6,865 nt of DNA from an uncultured Lachnospiraceae bacterium (lineage in GTDB: Bacteria; Bacillota; Clostridia; Lachnospirales; Lachnospiraceae): contig CAJUAE010000145.1 of NCBI GenBank assembly GCA_910583965.1, positions 1-6,865 on the forward strand, given 5' to 3'. Position numbers and translations under genes: made by a program. Below are positions 6,266-6,865 of this stretch, in pieces; position 1 is the stretch's first letter, and every line of letters begins with the position of its first letter. The notes below the pieces were generated by a model that saw nothing but the letters and a program-made list of their open reading frames with translations, was not told the origin of the DNA and ran no database searches.

Positions 6266-6741
6266 TTCATGCACTCCACCAAATACTTCTTAATTTTACT
6301 TTCCAAAATCCTTGGTGCAATTTCCTGAATCTCCTGTTCTGATATGGTAAGCATAAAATGCCCTTGAACCCAGCCCTTATGATTGGCTGTTCTATGTCCG
6401 TATTCCACATAGCTGGCATATTCAGTACTATTGATAATATCTATTTTATAGATGCCGCCTTCTTTCCTGATTTCCCCAATAGTCCAGCCTCTGCGGAGTG
6501 TCCCGCCTTTCTTACCCTTTTCTTTCTGTCCTTTGTGTTGTTGTTTATTTGATTCACAAGTATAAGAATTTCCTGAGTAGTCCCCTACTGGTGTACGTTT
6601 TATGACCTTTTTAAGCAGCCGCGCAGCAAGTTCTTTTGCACATGACTCCACAAAAGCCTCCGCATTTCCAGCTTGAATTTTATTCAATTGATTTTGAAGT
6701 CTTGTCAGGTCAGAAGCAGTAAACTTCCCCATTCTTCCCAT
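6262..6741 (-). CDS. HK97 gp10 / XkdI-like head-tail joining protein
   Basis: This 159-residue protein resembles the HK97 gp10 / PBSX XkdI group, which acts at the head-tail interface during virion assembly. Visible hallmarks are an N-terminal helical part (residues 8-48) followed by KRTPVGDYSG (48-57), GGTLRRGW (79-86), the YASYVEYGHR stretch (108-117) and GWVQGHFML (123-131), then a C-terminal helix. The Lys/Gln/Gly-rich stretch at 65-79 is probably a flexible loop. I chose ATG at 6741 rather than the in-frame GTG at 6750: AAGGGGG lies 8 nt before the ATG, and the GTG falls inside that ribosome site. The start overlaps the upstream stop by one base. The stop TGA overlaps the next ATG by four bases (ATGA), which suggests coupling. 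Confidence 0.85.
   Translation of the reverse strand: MGRMGKFTASDLTRLQNQLNKIQAGNAEAFVESCAKELAARLLKKVIKRTPVGDYSGNSYTCESNKQQHKGQKEKGKKGGTLRRGWTIGEIRKEGGIYKIDIINSTEYASYVEYGHRTANHKGWVQGHFMLTISEQEIQEIAPRILESKIKKYLVECMK
6274..6280 (-). promoter_or_regulatory. Ribosome binding site that fixes the tail terminator start
   Basis: GGTGGAG on the minus strand ends 8 nt before ATG 6265. The alternative GTG begins on its final G (6274), so that codon cannot be served by this site. It lies within the 3' end of the gp10-like gene. Confidence 0.65.
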
Positions 6742-6865
6742 CAAGTCCACCCCCTTAACAGTTTCAACAGGATTTCTTGATGCGTAAAATATATTGCTGG
6801 TTTTCCACTTGCAGAATATTCCTCTGTTATCCCATTTTGTGTGACAATGATTTTTGAACCACTGT
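6741..6865 (-). CDS. C-terminal 40 codons of an upstream head/tail-joint region gene (partial)
   Basis: An open minus-strand frame enters from beyond the window edge and ends at TGA (6743-6741). The visible 40 residues include GITEEYSASGKPAIYFTHQE and end in LLKLLRGWT. The last base of its stop is the first base of the next gene's ATG (TGATG), which is typical of a coupled operon and supports this frame over the other two. I do not recognise the family. In PBSX/skin-like clusters the gene just before the XkdI/gp10-like gene encodes a small minor head or head-tail connector protein (XkdH/YqbH position), so that role is inferred from position alone. Confidence 0.65.
   Translation of the reverse strand, partial: SGSKIIVTQNGITEEYSASGKPAIYFTHQEILLKLLRGWT
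6750..6756 (-). promoter_or_regulatory. Ribosome binding site that fixes the gp10-like start
   Basis: AAGGGGG on the minus strand sits 8 nt upstream of ATG 6741. Its last base is the first base of the alternative GTG codon at 6750, so initiation at that GTG is unlikely. The true N-terminus is therefore three codons downstream of the longest open frame. Confidence 0.7.

Noticed and set aside
1..6865. CRISPR array, tRNA, diversity-generating repeat, toxin-antitoxin or defence module
   Set aside because: No spaced direct repeats, cloverleaf sequence, reverse transcriptase or paired template/variable repeats, or non-structural accessory gene was seen. The window is filled by tail genes.

Overview
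The window is a stretch of the late morphogenesis operon of a contractile-tailed (myovirus-type) prophage or phage, or of a phage-derived contractile particle. All real genes lie on the minus strand, so the operon reads from 6865 down to 1. Modest GC, strong AGGAG-type ribosome sites, tight gene packing, and PBSX/skin-like proteins (XkdI, XkdJ, XkdK, XkdM, XkdN and tape-measure types) point to a low-GC Firmicute host. A Clostridia/Lachnospiraceae host is my best guess, from recalled sequence flavour only.

In order of transcription, the operon begins with the last 40 codons of an unidentified head-tail region gene (6741-6865), followed by an HK97-gp10/XkdI-like protein (6262-6741) and a tail terminator (5828-6265). 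Next come a 68-residue conserved small protein (5625-5831), the tail sheath (4312-5622, cut in two by an in-frame UGA) and the tail tube (3812-4294). A 12-bp perfect inverted repeat (3777-3802) precedes the XkdN-type tail assembly chaperone (3313-3744). That gene has a -1 frameshift extension (to 3113). The 1026-residue tape measure protein (31-3111) closes the window. The only stretch over about 60 bases with no zero-frame gene, 3112-3312, is the frameshift extension. Bases 1-30 are AT-rich and show no gene.

Together these genes complete the head-tail joint (gp10-like, terminator), polymerise the tube on a length set by the tape measure with help from the chaperone and its frameshifted form, and clad the tube with sheath. 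Stop/start overlaps of 1-4 bases indicate translational coupling over most of the upstream part.

Three points deserve attention. The sheath reading frame is continuous over 436 codons except for one UGA, where I expect a conserved Trp. The chaperone gene carries a textbook A AAA AAC slippery heptamer, 8 nt before a possible hairpin, with an open -1 frame running to the tape measure start. The tape measure ends abruptly in an AT-rich tail. I see no novel defence, regulatory or mobile system here; this is mainly a well-known tail module with a possible inactivating lesion.
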